This document shows, piece by piece, positions 35,668 through 45,200 of a stretch of DNA of 64,000 nucleotides. The stretch spans positions 2,604,001 to 2,668,000 of the forward strand of contig OY781965.2 of assembly GCA_963677395.2 (NCBI GenBank). Direction: 5' to 3'. How positions within the stretch are numbered: position 1 is the stretch's first letter; the number at the start of each line of letters is the position of its first letter. The notes under the pieces are model-generated. The model was not told where the DNA came from. It did no database searches and saw only the letters and a list, made by a program, of their open reading frames with translations. Origin of the DNA: G963667975 sp963677395 (lineage in GTDB: Bacteria > Bacteroidota > Bacteroidia > Bacteroidales > G963667975). Both the position numbers and the translations under genes were made by a program.

Positions 35668-36645
35668 TTGAAAAATCGCTTCTTATCCATTATTGTCTTC
35701 ATCTTCATCTCCTTTTCCTCTTGGAGCCAGGATGTGAAATTGTTTGCCGATTACGAAGCAAAGTTACGTGTTCTGTTCGATTCCATTATTAAATCACCGC
35801 TTGACCCTCAAAAATATCAGGCAAACAATGCTTTTATTGAAACACTTCAAATGGCATTGAGCGAAAAGAACTCGTTTAAATATCCTTTTGATTCATTAAA
35901 AAACCTATCCCGACTTACCGCAAATGACGATAAATTCAGAATTTTCAACTGGGCAATTGCAAAAAGCGATGGCGAATTTGAATATTTTGCGATTCTTCAA
36001 TCGTTTAATCAGGTTAAAAAACGCTATGAAATCATTCAGCTTACCGATAAATCTGATGAAATTCCAAACCCGGAGGATCCTTACCTTGATGAAAAAAACT
36101 GGTTTGGTGTAATTTATTACAAAATAATCAGTCAAAAAGTAGATAACAAAACGATTTATACCTTATTGGGGTGGGATGGAAATAATCGTTTTTCAAATAA
36201 AAAAGTAATTGAGCCACTGACTATTAAGAGTAATGGCAAACCCCAATTTGGAATGCCGATTTTCAGAAAAGCCAAAGAGAAAAAACGTCGGATAATTTTC
36301 GAGTATAGCAAATCTGCCGTTATGGTATTACACTTTGATACTCAACAATATACTTACTACGAAAAGAAAAAAAAGAAAGGCTCTCGTCCTGAATTAAAAA
36401 GCGTACGAACTGAAATGATTGTATTTGATCGGTTAATTCCACTTGATCCTTCTCTTACAGGAAATTATCAGTTTTATGTTCCTGAATTGAATATTGTGGA
36501 TGCATATGTATTCCAAGATGGTAAATGGGTGTTTATGGAAGATATTGATGCCCGAAATAAACCGAAAACAAATACAGTCAACAATCAGGAACAGCAACCT
36601 AAACGTCAGGAAAAGCCAATGTATCAGCCTAAACGAAATCCTTAA
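35668..36645 (+). CDS. Secreted protein of unknown function (TTG start)
   Basis: 325 residues. The only start that keeps the signal peptide MKNRFLSIIVFIFISFSSWSQ is the TTG at 35668, because an in-frame TGA lies at 35662-35664. A seven-codon mini frame ATG AAA TTA TCT GAA GTT TGA (35651-35671) ends on this TTG, so coupled reinitiation is possible. The mature protein is beta-rich, with a basic segment (KKKKKGSRPELKSVRTE) and a Pro/Gln/Lys-rich tail. No family recognised; similar conserved exported proteins occur in Bacteroidota. Likely periplasmic. Confidence 0.75.
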   Translation: MKNRFLSIIVFIFISFSSWSQDVKLFADYEAKLRVLFDSIIKSPLDPQKYQANNAFIETLQMALSEKNSFKYPFDSLKNLSRLTANDDKFRIFNWAIAKSDGEFEYFAILQSFNQVKKRYEIIQLTDKSDEIPNPEDPYLDEKNWFGVIYYKIISQKVDNKTIYTLLGWDGNNRFSNKKVIEPLTIKSNGKPQFGMPIFRKAKEKKRRIIFEYSKSAVMVLHFDTQQYTYYEKKKKKGSRPELKSVRTEMIVFDRLIPLDPSLTGNYQFYVPELNIVDAYVFQDGKWVFMEDIDARNKPKTNTVNNQEQQPKRQEKPMYQPKRNP

Positions 36646-36672
36646 ACTTAATTTTTGGCAACTACTGTTCAC

Positions 36673-36717
36673 TGCCAAATTGTCACAAAACCAAAATACA
36701 TAAATGACAATTTGACA
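36673..36717. promoter_or_regulatory. clpB: Inverted repeat upstream of clpB, candidate heat-shock operator
   Basis: TGCCAAATTGTCA (36673-36685) and TGACAATTTGACA (36705-36717) are inverted repeats of 13 bases with one mismatch, separated by 19 bases. The right arm contains TTTG, a possible -33 element. The sequence is not the CIRCE element (TTAGCACTC-N9-GAGTGCTAA), so control by HrcA is not indicated. Confidence 0.5.
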
Positions 36718-36781
36718 TAATAATCCTGCATCTTTTAATTGGCTTCAATTTTGAAGAATTTCTAACGGAGGATTTTTAACC

Positions 36782-39373
36782 ATGAATTTTAATCAGTTTA
36801 CCATCAAAGCACAGGAAGCAGTTCAAAAAGCATTGGAAATTGCTTCAGGCTATCAAAATCAAGCTATAGAACCTGTTCATCTCCTGAAAGGTATATTAAC
36901 CATTGATGAACAAGTTATTCCTTATCTGCTAAAGAAATTGAACGTTAACGTACTAATAATAAACACAACTCTTGATAAAATATTAGAGTCGAATCCCAAA
37001 GTGGCCGGAGGTAATCCCTATTTGTCGCAAGATTCGAATAATGTATTACTCAACGCTACAAACTGTCTTAAAGAATTTAGTGATGAATATGTTACGCTCG
37101 AAATATTGCTTCTGGGAATTTTAAAAGGCAATGAAACTGCATCCAAACTACTGAAAGATAACGGAATTACAGAAAAAGACCTAAAAGCAGCTATTCAGGA
37201 AATGCGAAAAGGTTCTCAGGCAAAAAGTGCAACTTCAGAAGACACCTATAATGCTCTGAACAAATTTGCCCGCAATCTCAACGATCTGGCTCGCTCGGGC
37301 AAGCTTGATCCTGTGATTGGCCGCGACGAAGAAATAAGACGGGTTTTGCAAATTTTATCCCGCAGAACCAAAAACAACCCGATTTTAATCGGAGAACCCG
37401 GAGTAGGAAAAACTGCGATTGCAGAAGGTCTCGCGCATCGTATTGTAAGTGGAGATGTTCCCGAAGACCTAAAAACCAAACAGCTTTTCTCGCTGGATAT
37501 GGGTGCGCTGATTGCCGGTGCCAAATACAAAGGCGAATTTGAAGAACGTTTAAAAAGCGTTGTAAAGGAAGTGATGTCTTCTGATGGGGAAATCATCCTC
37601 TTTATCGATGAAATCCACACGCTGGTAGGCGCAGGAGCTTCGGAAGGTGCAATGGATGCTGCCAACATCCTGAAACCAGCCCTTTCAAGAGGAGAACTGC
37701 GTGCCATCGGTGCAACAACACTCAAAGAGTATCAGAAATATTTCGAGAAAGACAAAGCATTGGAACGTCGTTTCCAAATTGTTATGATTGATGAACCTGA
37801 TGCTGATGATGCAATCTCTATTTTACGCGGACTGAAAGAACGTTATGAAGTTCATCACAAAGTAAGAATCAAGGACGAAGCAATCATTGCAGCCGTTGAA
37901 CTGTCACAGCGATACATTACAGATCGTTTTCTTCCCGACAAAGCCATTGACCTTATAGATGAAGCAGCCGCAAAACTTCGACTGGAAATCAATTCCTTAC
38001 CCGAGGAACTTGATGAAATTGAACGTCGAATCCGCCAACTTGAAATTGAACGCGAGGCAATTAAACGCGAAAACGACGAGCAAAAGCTGAAAGTACTCAA
38101 TCAGGAAATTGCCAATCTAAGTGAAGAACGTAATCAAATTAAAAGTAAATGGCTGGCTGAAAAAGAGATTGTGGATAAAATCCAGATAAGGGTAAAAGAT
38201 ATCGAAACTTACAAGTTTGAAGCCCAGCAGGCCGAACGCAGCGGTGATTATGGAAAAGTAGCCGAATTGCGTTATGGTCGTATAAAAGAAGCTGAAAATG
38301 AAGTAAATGAATTAAAAGCTTCGCTTCAGAAAATACAAAAAAACAGTGCCTTAATCAAAGAAGAAATTGGCAGTGAAGAAATTGCCGAAATTGTTTCGCG
38401 CTGGACCGGAATTCCACTCAACCGTATGTTGCAAGGCGAACGTGAAAAACTACTAACACTGGAGCAGGAGCTGCACAACCGTGTGGTGGGTCAGGACGAA
38501 GCTATCGAAGCCATTGCCGACGCAATACGCCGGAATCGTGCCGGACTGAGCGACCCTAAACGTCCGATCGGATCGTTTATCTTTCTGGGCACCACAGGAG
38601 TTGGTAAAACTGAGTTGGCCAAAGCACTGGCTGAATTTCTCTTCAACGACGAAAGCTCGATGATAAGGATTGATATGTCTGAATATCAGGAACGTCATAC
38701 AGTTTCTCGATTAGTGGGTGCGCCTCCGGGCTATGTGGGTTATGAAGAAAGCGGACAACTTACCGAAGCTGTTCGTCGTAAACCCTACTCAGTGATTTTA
38801 CTCGATGAAATAGAGAAAGCTCACCCGGATGTGTTTAATATTCTGCTTCAGGTTTTAGACGACGGACGATTAACCGACAACAAAGGCCGTATTGCCGACT
38901 TCAAAAATGCCATCGTCATTATGACATCAAACATTGGCTCTCAGATCATTCAGGAAAATTACAGCGAACTGATTCCTGGTGATGAAGAACGGATTTATGA
39001 ACGAACGAAAATGGAAGTATTTGAAATGCTGCGTCGTACCATTCGTCCTGAATTTCTGAACCGTATTGATGAAACCATCATGTTCCGCCCGTTAAGTAAA
39101 TCCGAAATTCGCGAGATTGTAAGTCTGCAAATTCAAAATCTTCAAAACATGCTCGAAAAGAGTAATATACGAATCAATCCTTCCCAAGAGGCTCTCGACC
39201 AACTCGCAGAGCTTGGATATGACCCGCAGTTTGGAGCCCGTCCGTTAAAACGAGTAGTTCAGAAACAAATTCTTAACGCCCTTTCTAAAGAAATACTATC
39301 TGGTAAAATACAGAATAACAGCACTATAAAAATAGATTATTTCGACGGTAACTTTGTGTTTTATCAGAAATAA
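36782..39373 (+). CDS. clpB: ATP-dependent disaggregase ClpB
   Basis: 863 residues, full length. N-terminal repeat domain 1-145, AAA-1 about 160-345 with Walker A GEPGVGKTA and Walker B LFIDEIHT, the coiled-coil middle domain about 400-530 (charged Glu/Arg/Lys heptads) that separates ClpB from ClpA/ClpC, AAA-2 about 545-765 with GTTGVGKTE and ILLDEIEKAHPDVF, and the C-terminal domain with FGARPLKRVVQKQI. No IGF/L loop for ClpP is seen. It rescues aggregated proteins with DnaK. A GGAGG ribosome site (36769-36773) precedes the ATG, which is unusual in this AT-rich genome where most starts lack one. Confidence 0.97.
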   Translation: MNFNQFTIKAQEAVQKALEIASGYQNQAIEPVHLLKGILTIDEQVIPYLLKKLNVNVLIINTTLDKILESNPKVAGGNPYLSQDSNNVLLNATNCLKEFSDEYVTLEILLLGILKGNETASKLLKDNGITEKDLKAAIQEMRKGSQAKSATSEDTYNALNKFARNLNDLARSGKLDPVIGRDEEIRRVLQILSRRTKNNPILIGEPGVGKTAIAEGLAHRIVSGDVPEDLKTKQLFSLDMGALIAGAKYKGEFEERLKSVVKEVMSSDGEIILFIDEIHTLVGAGASEGAMDAANILKPALSRGELRAIGATTLKEYQKYFEKDKALERRFQIVMIDEPDADDAISILRGLKERYEVHHKVRIKDEAIIAAVELSQRYITDRFLPDKAIDLIDEAAAKLRLEINSLPEELDEIERRIRQLEIEREAIKRENDEQKLKVLNQEIANLSEERNQIKSKWLAEKEIVDKIQIRVKDIETYKFEAQQAERSGDYGKVAELRYGRIKEAENEVNELKASLQKIQKNSALIKEEIGSEEIAEIVSRWTGIPLNRMLQGEREKLLTLEQELHNRVVGQDEAIEAIADAIRRNRAGLSDPKRPIGSFIFLGTTGVGKTELAKALAEFLFNDESSMIRIDMSEYQERHTVSRLVGAPPGYVGYEESGQLTEAVRRKPYSVILLDEIEKAHPDVFNILLQVLDDGRLTDNKGRIADFKNAIVIMTSNIGSQIIQENYSELIPGDEERIYERTKMEVFEMLRRTIRPEFLNRIDETIMFRPLSKSEIREIVSLQIQNLQNMLEKSNIRINPSQEALDQLAELGYDPQFGARPLKRVVQKQILNALSKEILSGKIQNNSTIKIDYFDGNFVFYQK

Positions 39374-39449
39374 TAATTCAATTTTATTATTGACTAACAA
39401 AAATGGATTGAGACTTCGTTTAAGTGCTACGATGTTAGCAACGTGTAGT

Positions 39450-39926
39450 TTATTTTGCCTCTATAGGTATCCAAATTTCTTCTTCAGAATTTGGGTCTGC
39501 ATTTTTATATTTCTCTCCTAATATCTCAAAATGAGGTCTGTTGTCCAACAAATAATCCGAATTTGGAAGCCAAGTGCCAAAGATATATTGAAAAATACGA
39601 ATGTCGGTACTTGAACCTTTGTAATCAAAAACAGCGTAAAGTCCTCCTTTTAATGTAAACGGTTCCATATCATTAGGTATATTGTCAAAATCCGTCACTT
39701 CAATAACTGCCCATTTTTCAAATTCATTCGTTGGTTTAAAGTTGGCAAAATATGTCGGCTTGTAAACTGTCATTGAAATAAAATCGTTTGTCAGGTTATT
39801 GATAATATCTTTACATTCGGGTATAAAACTTTTCCAAAGCACACCTGTCTTGTTATCAGCTAAACTCATTGTAAGTCGCTTACCTACTAATTTCTTTTCT
39901 TTTAGAACTTCAATTCTTGGTACCAT
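39450..39926 (-). CDS. GyrI-like small-molecule-binding (effector-binding) protein
   Basis: 158 residues, single GyrI/AraC effector-binding fold with no DNA-binding domain. Features: the start VPRIEVLKEKKLVGKRLTMSLADNKTGVLWKSF, and near the end FQYIFGTWLPNSDYLLDNRPHFEILGEKY and EEEIWIPIEAK, the latter the usual I-x-[IV]-P-[IV] end of the family. Family members bind hydrophobic cations or other small molecules; some protect gyrase. It stands alone, on the minus strand, between two noncoding stretches with short inverted repeats, which suggests an inserted single-gene unit. Confidence 0.88.
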   Translation of the reverse strand: MVPRIEVLKEKKLVGKRLTMSLADNKTGVLWKSFIPECKDIINNLTNDFISMTVYKPTYFANFKPTNEFEKWAVIEVTDFDNIPNDMEPFTLKGGLYAVFDYKGSSTDIRIFQYIFGTWLPNSDYLLDNRPHFEILGEKYKNADPNSEEEIWIPIEAK

Positions 39927-40222
39927 TTTTTCTATCTGTATTGTTTTAGTACGTTGTCTTTGTCATGCTTACCACTAACGAAAGAGGCTTTGTTGAATCA
40001 AACCCTACCAAAGCGGGAGTTTTTTCAAAAAGACCCGATTTTTTCTTTACTTCGGAATTACAGCAAAAATACACTTATACAGGAACCTAAGCATACAAAA
40101 ACATGCTTTACTCCAATTAATGCCAAGCACGATTTTCCACGAAATGAATTTAGCTCAACCTAGAATAATCGCTGGGTGCTACGCACCGCTGATATCCCTA
40201 TTTATTATCACGTGTATTCTTT
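39927..40222. other. Noncoding stretch with small hairpins
   Basis: About 300 bases with no convincing gene. It contains short hairpins such as AAGCAT/ATGCTT (around 40090-40110) and GGTGC-TAC-GCACC (around 40173-40186), and CCACTAACG (39971-39979), a sequence of the type that also flanks the MBL hydrolase unit at 47.1 kb. A 69-codon frame here has no recognisable features and is not called. Confidence 0.4.
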
Positions 40223-40345
40223 TTAGAATTTAATCTTAATACTTCCGAATATTTCTCTTCCAGGTCCCGGTTGATAAGAATTTCCATCAGGATCAGGTTC
40301 GGTAAATGCCATGTATTTTTTATTCATTAGTGAACGAGAAAAGTT
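40223..40345 (-). pseudogene. C-terminal remnant of a TonB-dependent receptor
   Basis: The minus strand encodes 40 codons ending in TAA: NFSRSLMNKKYMAF, then TEPDPDGNSYQPGPGREIFG, then SIKIKF. This is the usual end of iron- or siderophore-type TonB receptors (N-L-x-[DN]-K-x-Y-x-x-F, EPDPDGNSYQPG, final strand with terminal Phe). A TAA at 40346-40348 and the hairpin beyond it cut off the other 700 or so residues. The receptor has been deleted, leaving only the last strands. Confidence 0.75.
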
Positions 40346-40354
40346 TTAAGGAAA

Positions 40355-40386
40355 ACAGGTTGATCAACCGAAGTTGACCAACCTGT
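40355..40386. terminator. Hairpin at the edge of the receptor remnant
   Basis: ACAGGTTGATCAA and TTGACCAACCTGT form a 13-base stem with one A-C mismatch and a 6-base loop CCGAAG. The T-rich side is read on the minus strand, yet the only coding sequence it could serve upstream on that strand is absent, in line with a deletion junction nearby. Confidence 0.5.
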
Positions 40387-40452
40387 ATCTTTACTGTGTA
40401 AACTAGCAATTCATACAGTATGAGCAAAAATACGAATAAAAATTTAGCCGGT

Positions 40453-40511
40453 CAACAATGATAAAAAATATTATCATTAGTTGCATATATCAATTATTAT
40501 TTTTTTCTTTG
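40453..40511 (+). promoter_or_regulatory. marR promoter overlapped by an operator-like palindrome
   Basis: The palindrome AATGATAA-AAAATA-TTATCATT (40457-40478) is extended by CAAC on the left and GTTG on the right (40453-40483). The TTG at 40481-40483 is followed after 20 bases by TTTCTTTG (40504-40511), close to the -7 consensus. A repressor bound to the palindrome would cover the -33 element. MarR proteins bind AT-rich palindromes of this length, so autorepression is likely. Confidence 0.55.
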
Positions 40512-40532
40512 CATAAAATTTAATATCTGAAT

Positions 40533-40991
40533 ATGGAAACATCAAAAGTACCTTTAGGAATGGCCGTTATTAAAATGTTGAGACCAATGTTCCGCATATT
40601 GGAAATTCGCACCGCTAAACAAACAGGTATAAAGCTTACAATGGCTCAATTTGGATTACTTTTTAATATAAGAAGAGAGAAGGATGAGGTTATACTGAAA
40701 GATATGGCTGAGAAAATGGGTAAAGATAAATCGGCTATATTAAGGATGATTGATTTATTAGAACAGAAAGAGCTTTTGCGTAGGGCTGTTGACCAATATG
40801 ATAGAAGAAAAAACCAACTATTGGTTACCAAAAAAGGGGAACGGTTAATTACCGAATTTCGCAAAATCGAAGCTGAGTTGAATTGTGAACTATTGGAAGG
40901 CCTATCTAATGCTGATGTGCAGACTTTTTACAAAGTTTTGAATCATATTGAAGTAAAAGCAGATCAATTGAAAATCACTACCGTGATATAA
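40533..40991 (+). CDS. MarR family transcriptional regulator
   Basis: 152 residues. Winged helix-turn-helix in the middle: MAQFGLLFNIRREKDEVILKDMAEKMGKDKSAILRMIDLLEQKELLRR, then the wing DQYDRRKNQLLVTKKGERL with the conserved D-x-R. Dimerisation helices at both ends. It lies just before the adaptor-pump-outer-membrane efflux genes on the same strand and is probably their repressor, as for MexR-type systems. The ligand is unknown. Confidence 0.92.
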   Translation: METSKVPLGMAVIKMLRPMFRILEIRTAKQTGIKLTMAQFGLLFNIRREKDEVILKDMAEKMGKDKSAILRMIDLLEQKELLRRAVDQYDRRKNQLLVTKKGERLITEFRKIEAELNCELLEGLSNADVQTFYKVLNHIEVKADQLKITTVI

Positions 40992-41061
40992 TTGATATAG
41001 TCAATAATATTTATTTGGGAATAAAAAACATATAGTAGCTCCAGTTATTATGACAAAAATA

Positions 41062-41079
41062 AGTTCGTTTAACCGAACT
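41062..41079. promoter_or_regulatory. Palindrome between marR and the efflux genes
   Basis: AGTTCG-TTTAAC-CGAACT forms an 18-base palindrome 80 bases before the adaptor gene. Its sequence differs from the palindrome before marR, so if both are operators they may serve different regulators. No exact consensus promoter was seen nearby. Confidence 0.35.
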
Positions 41080-41158
41080 AAGGATACGAGTAAAATTGTT
41101 AATTGCCTGTTGAAAATCTATTATAGTCAATTAACATAAAAGTTATAAAGTTAAATTT

Positions 41159-42229
41159 ATGAAATCAAGAAGAATTCTATTTGGAAGTATAGCACTCCTA
41201 TTGTGCATCACTTCGTGTAAGAACAAAAAAGCCGAACTCAATGCGGCAGATCAGGTAAAAGCTTTTCCTGTTGCCACTATGGCGGTTCAGGATGTAGAAT
41301 TGCAAGCAAGCTATCCTGCAGTGCTTAAAGGTCAGCAAGATATTGATATCAAGGCTCGAGTTGAAGGCTATATAGATGCCATTTATGTTGACGAGGGTGC
41401 TGCCGTGCGAAAAGGACAACCTTTGTTTAAAATTAATTCTCCTTCGTCAGTTCAATCAATTGAAAATGCGAAGGCCAATTATAATACAGCTAAACTAGAT
41501 GTGGAACGCATTCGTCCATTGGCCGAAAAAGGAATTCTGAGTCAGGTAAAGCTTTCGACATACGAAAATGTGCTTGCTTCGGCAAAGGCTACACTTAATC
41601 AGGCAAAGGCAGCGTTGGGTTGGACAACAGTCACAAGTCCTGTAAATGGTGTGGTTGGAGCTATTATTTTCCGTCAAGGGAGTTTGGCTACTAATACTAC
41701 AGTGTTAACTACCGTGTCGAACATATCCAATGTTGTTGCCTATTTTTCGGTTAATGAAAAAGAATTATTGTCTTTGCTGAAGGAATTCAAAGGTGCTACT
41801 CAGGCGGAAAAGATTAAAAATATGCCGGCAGTGAAGTTGTTGCTTTCTGATGGTACCGAATATGAAGAAACCGGACGTATCGAAACAATTTCGGGTGTAG
41901 TTGATGCAACTTCGGGGTCAGTGAACTTTCGGGCTTTGTTCCCAAATAAACATGGTTTGTTGCGCAGTGGTTCCAGTGCTAAGGTTGTTATTCCAAGCGA
42001 ACACAAAAGAGCGATTGTTATTCCTCAAAAAGCTACGTTTGCCCAACAAGATAAAGTGCTGGTTTATAAATTCCAGGGCGATTCGGTGGTTCAGAAAGTA
42101 GTTAGTGTTAAGTCAACTCCCGATGGTCAGGGATATGTTGTTACCGATGGTTTAGCTGTAGGTGATAAAATAGTTACCGATGGTATTGCCACATTGACAA
42201 ACGGTCAAAAAATCAAAGAACAAAAGTAA
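41159..42229 (+). CDS. RND efflux periplasmic adaptor (membrane fusion) lipoprotein
   Basis: 356 residues; signal peptide with lipobox ITSC (Cys20). The adaptor joins the inner-membrane pump to the outer-membrane channel. Biotinyl-lipoyl halves are ARVEGYIDAIYVDEGAAVRKGQPLFKIN (about 62-89) and WTTVTSPVNGVVG (about 160-172), with a coiled-coil hairpin in between (NAKANYNTAKLDVERIRPLAEKGILSQ). Beta-barrel and membrane-proximal domains follow. It starts the adaptor-pump-channel operon; 23 bases separate it from the pump gene. Confidence 0.94.
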   Translation: MKSRRILFGSIALLLCITSCKNKKAELNAADQVKAFPVATMAVQDVELQASYPAVLKGQQDIDIKARVEGYIDAIYVDEGAAVRKGQPLFKINSPSSVQSIENAKANYNTAKLDVERIRPLAEKGILSQVKLSTYENVLASAKATLNQAKAALGWTTVTSPVNGVVGAIIFRQGSLATNTTVLTTVSNISNVVAYFSVNEKELLSLLKEFKGATQAEKIKNMPAVKLLLSDGTEYEETGRIETISGVVDATSGSVNFRALFPNKHGLLRSGSSAKVVIPSEHKRAIVIPQKATFAQQDKVLVYKFQGDSVVQKVVSVKSTPDGQGYVVTDGLAVGDKIVTDGIATLTNGQKIKEQK

Positions 42230-42252
42230 ATTACTAAAAATCAAAGAATAAA

Positions 42253-45200
42253 ATGCTAAAAACTTTTATAGAAAGACCAGTTTTATCCACGGTCATTTCC
42301 ATTCTTTTCGTGGTGTTGGGTGTTATCGGAATTTTCACATTACCGATTGAACAATACCCAAACATTGCCCCCCCTACTGTAAGGGTCTCGACCAATTACA
42401 GTGGTGCAAGTGCCGATGCTGTATTAAAAAGTGTGATTGTGCCTCTCGAAGAGCAAATTAATGGTGTGGAAGGAATGACTTACATAACATCGTCTGCTGC
42501 AAATGGGGGTTCGGCGACCATTAATGTTTTTTTTAAACAAGGTGTAAATCCTAATATGGCTGTTGTAAACGTGCAAAATCGTGTTTCACAAGCATCCGCT
42601 TTACTTCCATCGGAAGTGACAAAAAATGGTGTGACAGTTCAGAAACAACAAAGCAGCACGGTTTTGATGATTATGCTAAAATCGTCAAATCCAAATTATG
42701 ATGATAAATTTATTCAGAACTATACTAACATCAACATCCTGCCGCAAGTAAAACGTGTGATGGGGGTGGGTGATGCCACTGTGTATGGGGCTAAGGACTA
42801 TACCATGCGTGTATGGTTGAAACCAGACGTGATGAAATCCTATAATATTACTCCGAGCGAGGTAACTGCTGCATTACAGGATCAGAATATTGAGGCAGCT
42901 CCGGGCGAGTTGGGTGCTAACAGCAACCAGTCTTTTCAGTATGCTTTAAAATATACCGGTCGACTAAAAAATACCGAGGAGTTTGAGAATATTATCATCC
43001 GCTCGAAAAATTCACAGGTGCTGCGTCTTAAGGATGTGGCGACAGTGGAACTGGGTGCTGCGAGTTATTCTATCTTCACTACTAATAATAATGCTGAAGC
43101 GGTAATTATGGCCATCAATCAAACTGCTGGTTCTAACGCACAGGATATTATCAAGGAAGTGAAAAGTGTAATGGAGAAAGAGTCCAAAAAATTTCCTAAA
43201 GGCATCAGTTATGAATATCAAATGGATGCAAGTGAGTTCCTCAACGCCTCCATCGAAAAGGTTCTTCATACTTTGCTGGAAGCATTTATTTTGGTTTTTA
43301 TAGTCGTATTCTTGTTTCTACAAAATTTCCGTTCTACTTTGATTCCGGCTATTGCAGTGCCAGTGGCTATTCTCGGAACGTTCTTTTTCTTACTCTTGTT
43401 TGGATTTTCCATCAACTTACTTACGCTGTTTGCGTTAGTACTGGCTATTGGGATTGTTGTGGATGATGCCATTGTGGTGGTAGAAGCCGTACACGCTAAG
43501 ATGGACGCCGGAATGACAGATGCCAAAGAGGCTGCAATAGCTGCAATGACTGAAATAGCTCCGGCCATTATTTCTATTACGCTGGTTATGGCTGCTGTAT
43601 TTGTTCCTGTAAGTTTTATCGGTGGAACAAGTGGAGTATTCTTTAAGCAATTTGGACTAACATTGGCAATAGCTATTCTTATTTCGGCTGTGAATGCGCT
43701 TACACTTAGTCCGGCTTTGTGTGCTCTTTTCTTAAAAACGGAGCATAATCCCGATGTTCATGATAAAAATTTTATTCGTAGATTTTATTATTACTTCAAT
43801 TTAGTATTCGCTGCTATAACTGCCAAATACAAAAAAACACTTGAATTTTTAGGAAAAAAGACTCACCGTTGGATTACCGTAAGCATTATTGTAACATTTA
43901 CGGCTATTTTAGTTGTGCTAATGAGAATGATACCATCTGGATTTGTACCAAATGAAGATAGTGGAAATGTAATGGGTATGATTAGTCTTGCGCCTGGTGC
44001 TTCGCTTGAGCGTACAGTTCAGATTAGCCGTGAAGTTACAGAGATTGCACAATCCATTCCTCATGCACACAATACCATTAATCTTACAGGACTCAGTTTT
44101 CTGGCAGGTTCAGGTAGCTCGTACGCTTCTATGATTATGAAAATGGATCCATGGGATAAACGTGATATTTTGACATCCGATGTAGCTGCTATGTTAAAAC
44201 AGCGAACCGATACTATCAAAGATGCAAAATTTATGTTTTTTGGTACCCCAACTTTACAGGGATTTGGTATGAGTAGTGGTGTGGAATTGAAAATGCAGGA
44301 TAAAACAGGAGGTGATGTAAACAAATTCTATGGTGTAACCACTGATTTCTTGGATAAACTACGTAAGCGTCCTGAAGTCATGATGGTTATGAATTCATTT
44401 GATCCACGTTTTCCACAAAAACAAATTCAGGCAAACATAGCCAAAATTAAAGATGCCGGACTTACCCTGAGTGAAGTAATGGGTACCTTGCAGTCTTTTG
44501 TAGGAAGCATGTATGTGTCCAACTTCAATTCATATGGTAAACAATACCGTGTAGTGGTACAAGCTGCACCTCAGTATCGGGCTAAGTTGGATGATTTGAG
44601 CGGATTGATGGTAAAAACTTCAAATGGAGTAATGACACCTATTAGCGAGTTTATTACTGTGACGGATGTAACCGGTCCTCAGGCGTTAACGCGTTTCAAT
44701 TTGTTCTCGTCTATGGATGTTACCGTTATTCCTAACTATATGAAAGGATATACTTCGGGCGATGTGTTGAAGGCATTGAAAGAAATTAATCTGCCTGATG
44801 GATATGGTTATGACTTTGGAGGAATGACCCGTGAAGAAGCAAATAGCAGTAATCAGACTATTCTGATTTTTGGTTTATGTATCATCTTTGTCTATCTGTT
44901 GTTGGCGGCTTTGTACGAAAGTTACATCCTTCCGTTTGCCGTTCTGCTTTCGTTGCCTATTGGTTTGGCAGGTGTGTTTGTGTTCGTCTTCGTGTCGTTG
45001 ATGGGCGGTAGTGGTATTGTAAATAATATCTACGTACAAATCTCACTCATTATGCTTATCGGTCTGTTGGCCAAAAATGCCATTCTGATTGTGGAATATG
45101 CATTGCAACGTCGTCATCAGGGAATGAGCATTGTAAAATCAGCCGTTGAAGGAGCTACGGCTCGTTTACGTCCGATTTTGATGACTTCATTGGCTTTTAT

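Noticed and set aside
36782..39373. Long open frames on the strand opposite clpB (for example around 37246-37725 and 37855-38100)
   Set aside because: They are shadows of a highly conserved gene; their translations are low-complexity Ser/Arg-rich and have no start context.
39954..40163. A 69-codon plus-strand frame between the GyrI gene and the receptor remnant
   Set aside because: No ribosome site, no conserved motif and basic composition; the stretch is better read as noncoding spacer with hairpins.
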